A stretch of DNA of 64,000 nt. Origin: Anastatus disparis (lineage: Eukaryota; Arthropoda; Insecta; Hymenoptera; Eupelmidae). The number at the start of each line of letters is the position of its first letter. The first letter of the stretch is position 1. The notes beneath the pieces are model-generated. The model searched no databases, was not told where the DNA came from, and was given only the letters and a program-made list of their open reading frames with translations. This document shows, in pieces, positions 59,502 through 64,000 of this stretch. The stretch spans positions 10,372,001 through 10,436,000 of the forward strand of contig JAFFSR010000229.1 in NCBI GenBank assembly GCA_017163975.1, read 5' to 3'. Both the position numbers and the translations under genes were made by a program.

Positions 59502-62500
59502 TAGAAAACTCTGCAACTGTAATTTGTTGCTACATGTAAAAACATACATTTTTTTACATATTTTAATAAATTACGATTTACAAAGTTTTTAAATGAAAAA
59601 ATTTGAAAACCCTCTTTTGTTTTATCAAATCCTCATCTAAAATCCCTAAAAAATTTTATAATACAAACTTATATCCCACCGATAAATTTCAGAAAAGTTC
59701 TAAACGATCATCACCTAAAATAAGTTAAAAAATATAAATAAAACAATCACTTTTATAACGCACTCGTTGTTGTCTGCCTTGATGCTGGAAAATCAATATG
59801 CGACTAAGATTTTTCACCGCATACATAATCACACGTATCCTTTAAAAAAAATCCTACGCTTTTATCTTTTATCGCACTCGTAGAACAAAATTTTTCATTT
59901 TACATTTCAATAAGAAAACTTTTTTCCTTCTTTTTTTTTCCTTTTTATTAAAGAAACAACAATGTGCGTTAGATTATCACAGGACAAACACGAGGTCGTA
60001 ACTAAACCACTTGTTCGCGCTGCTTTTTGCCGCGCCTTAGGGCACAAAAGGCCATTATTCAAAACAAAAAAAAAAGAGAAAAAAAAAGGACGCGCGCACA
60101 AGCGAACCTGCAATCACGGCATGGTGTATTGTGGATTTTGTTCTTATGAAGTATGAATTTGTTTTTTCTACGTATAAGAGAAAGATTACTAAGTAAAGTA
60201 TTCACTCTAATTCATTTATTTTGGTAAAAAGGTTGAAAAATGTTATTAAATTTTTTTGATTGGTAATCATTCTACTGATATTTTTTTGATTAATTTTTTC
60301 AAGGCAGTTGGAATAGAATTTATTATTTATACGAAATTACCGACATTGCTATTCTCTAAATTTTTTCATCTTCGTTTGAAAAAAAAAAAAAATTTAATTA
60401 TCTTTATTTTATGCTTTTTAATAGTTAGAATGGAAGGATATAATAATATAGAGATATTTTTAAAACTTTTAGATAAAGAATAAAAAATTTTCATAATTGC
60501 AAAGTCGATTGATCCTTTTAAGAAACACTATATAGTTTATACATTTTTTCTGCAAATAAAACCTAATGGACCATATTCAAATCTTTCTAAAAGTTTCAAA
60601 ACAAACAATAACCAATTTCCAATCTCAGCTTTCAATTTTCTAAAAAAAGCTGTTTACTAAATCAATATTTAAAAAAAGCTCAATGTATTATTTACCATAA
60701 AATTGAAACCATCATAATATTCTACTAAAACATTGTAATTAAACACAATACAAAAATTTTAACGAAACGTCAACTTATCCTATACCAAATCATAAAAATT
60801 TTATTGCAAGATGTAAAATTCTTTTCCATATTTTTTTCCCTTTTTATTCACAACGCAATACACGCAATCAGTCGTGCAACCATAGAATATCACGGTTTAT
60901 ACTTTTTGAATAGTAATCAAGCGAGGCTCGAAGTTTTACAATTTTAGTTTTTACTACGGCAAAAATATGACATATTACATAAAGGGGTTTGTTTGGATGT
61001 TTGTAAACTATAATTTTCGTGCTACTCATATTTAGATTTTTTTCTCCCTTTTTTTTCTATGCCGCGCCCAATGTAACTTTAAACCTATGATTTTTTATGG
61101 TGAATAATAGAATGAATTCATGAGAAGAAGAAAAAGTTGATGTATAAAAAATTTAAATGTCTGTGAGTAACAAAATTAGCTTATGCTTAAAAAAAAGCTT
61201 GACAAAATAATTATTTTGAGAGTGATTTTATTCAAAGGAATTAAATAGATTTTAAAGAAATAATTTATAAATAATTTAGTTTGGTAAGTACATACAAATA
61301 AAAAATAACAATAATTACTTTACTCTCTTGAAAAAGAAAAAGTTTAACCATAAAAACTCGTTATCGCGAACCTCAAGAAATATAAGAAAATGAAAAAAAT
61401 CACAAAATCGATAAGTAAAAATCATCACTACAACGTCACATTTAACCGCTAATAAATCATCTTTATAATATAACATATAACGGTTCGGCATGACTTTAAT
61501 CAGTGCCTAATATACGAGCTTGCGTGATTTTTCGTTTATATATGTACGTCCCTTCCATCTCTTTCTTTTTATCTTTCAACTCTCTCGTTCTCCTAACGTA
61601 TATGAACCATTAGTCGGCAGGCGTGTTTTCACGTCGTTAAATATCACACGCATTTTATATTTTTTCTTTCTCATTTTTTGGGAACTTTCAATAGATGATG
61701 ATGTAAGGCTTTTTTTCCTTTTAAAATTGGATTAAAGGTGATATTAGAACTGACTTTATTTAAAATTTTATGAGAGGGTGGAATTTTGGTGTTACGAGTT
61801 ATTTATTAATTTCGATCAATAAAAATGTGTATGCATATACATACTCATTTATTTATTCATTTCAAATAAATACATTTTTAAAGTTTTATAAGTTCTGAAT
61901 TAACGAGAAAAATTTAATTTTCAATAAGAAATCTCAAGAAATTTACGGTACATTGAAACGCTGCAGTAGATGCAGCATAGGACTGGTAAGACAAGCGTTA
62001 ATTAAAGAAATCTCGCTAAAGTTTTTAAGTGGAAATTTAATATTACGTAAAGTTGAAGAAATTCAATTAAAATTAAATGGAAAGAAGAAATTTCTTACTT
62101 CTTTTATCTTACTTTTACTAATCAAATTCGCGATATTTTTTTCTCTGAAATTAGATCAGTTTGATATTTTATTAAAAATCTAAAAATTATTCATACGGAT
62201 GATTATTTATTACTTAATAAGTAATAAATAATCATCCATCCAGTCAATGTAATAAATAAGAGAATCACTTCAATCGTTCTCTCATAAGTCCACTTATACA
62301 ATTCACATTTCCCGTATGCGATCCAAACATTCTTACGAGAAAAAAAAGAAATAACACGTGAGATACATCCACACCTTCTTTTTCCGGTCATAACGAAAAC
62401 TCCAATTCGAGGACAACTAATATCACTTCAGCTCATGAATACATTTGTGTACACATCCTCTACAACGTTGCACGCTATTTCTTTGAAAATAAGGCAGAGA

Positions 62501-64000
62501 GAAACAGAAAAGAAGGAAAAAAAATTAAGGCTTAGCCATGCTTATACGAAAAAAAAATCACTTCGTAAAGTTAATGTCTTGCGTGTATAAGTACATCTCG
62601 TGACTTTGTAGAAAAAAAAGGCGAATCATTAGCTTTATTATTTACTACTTGGGTGTATTGACTTCAGATTGTACGAAATTCTTTTTTTTTGCTTTATTGG
62701 TTAATTAATGCGATTGAATTTTTATAAGCGAGGTATGAAAAGTGTTAATGATGTTTGAATAAGAGCTAATTGGATTTTGATTGCCGATTGATTAGAAGCT
62801 ATTTGCTTTCGAACAGTAAATAAAGAAAAATTAGTACAATTAGGTTTTTAGGGCAAAATTAAGATTTTTTTTATGTTATTGGATGGATAAGTTTTTAATC
62901 GAATTTGATTAATCATGAGATTTATATTTAATTAAAATAGAATTTAATGAAAAATTAATACAGTGTAAATAAAATGATTTTTACTAATCTGAAATTTGCC
63001 CGTTAACATTTATTAGCTATTAAATCACAAAATTTATTCTAACTAGGTGACTTTTGATTGTAAATAGTTTCACATTTATATTTTATTCATTATGAAATTC
63101 ATTATGAGATACTAATTACCTTCATAATTCTAATAAGATTAAAAAAAAATCTTACATTCTTTGGACGAAATAACATTAAAACCTTAATACGAAAATATTA
63201 TATTTTAGTATAATTACACCTAATGCAAAATGCTAATTATTTTTCTCTTTATCATATCTAAGAAGTGCGTGCGCCCATATTAAAAGGCCATCTAGCAAGA
63301 GAGAGAAGAAAAATTATTATTTTCTTTTTTTAAGTTCAAAGCGTGAAAATCATCAATAACGAATATAAAGCGCGAAAGGGCACTCCTTAATAAGCAGAAG
63401 TCACGAGATCGGACAAAGTGCGATCTATAAATATTAAAAAAAAAGGGAAAATATTATTGGTGTAAAGTGTGGGTAATCTTTTGTATCGTATATACGTTGA
63501 TTCGATGACAGATGGGATGCATATATTTTTGTATTAAAAAACTAAGCATGATTTGTTTTGGTAATTAGTTTGTTGTTTTTTATTTTTCTTACTTTTCTTT
63601 AGTTTTGCATTTATAATAACGTTCATACTAAATGTTATGAATATGAGCTCATTTAATATTTTAAAATATGTTAAATAATTAATTACACTCTTGAGAAATA
63701 CGTTTGCAATTTTTAACTGCTTGCTAAACTAATTTGGTAAAAGTTTCTGCGAAGCCATAAAATTAATAATATGATAAATGATGAAAGTTGATAAACTTTA
63801 GTCTTTGTTAAGAAATAATAAAATTAGGTAAAATTAGGTTAAAAGGTTTTTCAAAGTTTGTTTGTTTTTTTTTTGGCCGATAGAAAGTTCTTTAATTTAT
63901 TTCATATTAAGTTGAAAAATATGTTTGTTCTATAAAGTGGATCAGAGTTTTAAATTAAATTATAAAATTAAATTTGATTAACAAAAATTTAGTCCTCTAT
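59502..64000. other. Upstream Tmc intron, no gene recognised
   Basis: AT-rich. A GC-richer patch at 59960-60125 (small open frame without support) and low-complexity runs only. A 5' Tmc exon could be hidden here but none was identified. Confidence 0.4.
62197..62237. repeat. Perfect 41-bp palindrome
   Basis: GGATGATTATTTATTACTTA, one central base, then the exact reverse complement. 20-bp arms with no mismatch. Confidence 0.95.

Noticed and set aside
59962..60156. Plus-strand 64-codon ORF with a Cys-containing end
   Set aside because: Lys-rich low complexity from an A-run; no splice or family support, though the patch is GC-richer than its surroundings.

Overview
The window is AT-rich animal nuclear DNA with spliced genes and dense small transposons. 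A Tmc channel gene, insect-type divergent ionotropic receptors, ankyrin proteins with a PRANC/F-box-like C-terminus and TTAA-flanked miniature elements together suggest an insect, most likely a hymenopteran and perhaps a parasitoid wasp. The order and lifestyle are inferences from gene content.

The backbone is one minus-strand gene, Tmc (transmembrane channel-like). Ten coding exons fit together with matching phases: one at 58435-58644 and nine at 8510-2899. The N-terminal exons lie beyond the right edge and the last exons beyond the left edge or unrecognised. Exons 58435-58644 and 8330-8510 join directly in phase, so the ~49.9 kb between them reads as a single intron. Nearly everything else sits inside it.

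Within that intron, from left to right: a foldback element (8764-9456); an ionotropic-receptor gene with one frameshift and a strange in-frame internal duplication (9893-12249); a four-exon minus-strand gene with an acidic/basic 49-residue repeat array and a BEN-like C-terminus (13519-20171), whose introns hold a Penelope reverse-transcriptase remnant and a 2 kb satellite-bearing foldback; a small plus-strand gene (21954-22466); a large CACGTG-rich foldback (22709-23553); a broken RNA polymerase III largest-subunit copy split by TTAA-flanked elements (29150-34131); a degenerate TNP2/CACTA-like transposase (35785-37054); two tRNA-derived SINE families; a palindromic satellite (39180-39660); a second, clearly dead ionotropic-receptor copy (40520-42414); a 113-residue two-exon coiled-coil gene (43417-43856); and a minus-strand ankyrin cluster (45447-55648) expanded by a ~3.4 kb segmental duplication.

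The right end (58645-64000) appears to be upstream Tmc intron with one SINE, one foldback and a 41-bp palindrome. The most notable observations are the IR1 chimera (292 bp identical to IR2 30 kb away, inserted in frame), the gene- and transposon-filled Tmc intron, the POLR3A pseudogene, the PRANC-like ankyrin cluster, and elements that share CCCTATTG ends but have interiors filled with different repeated palindromic words.
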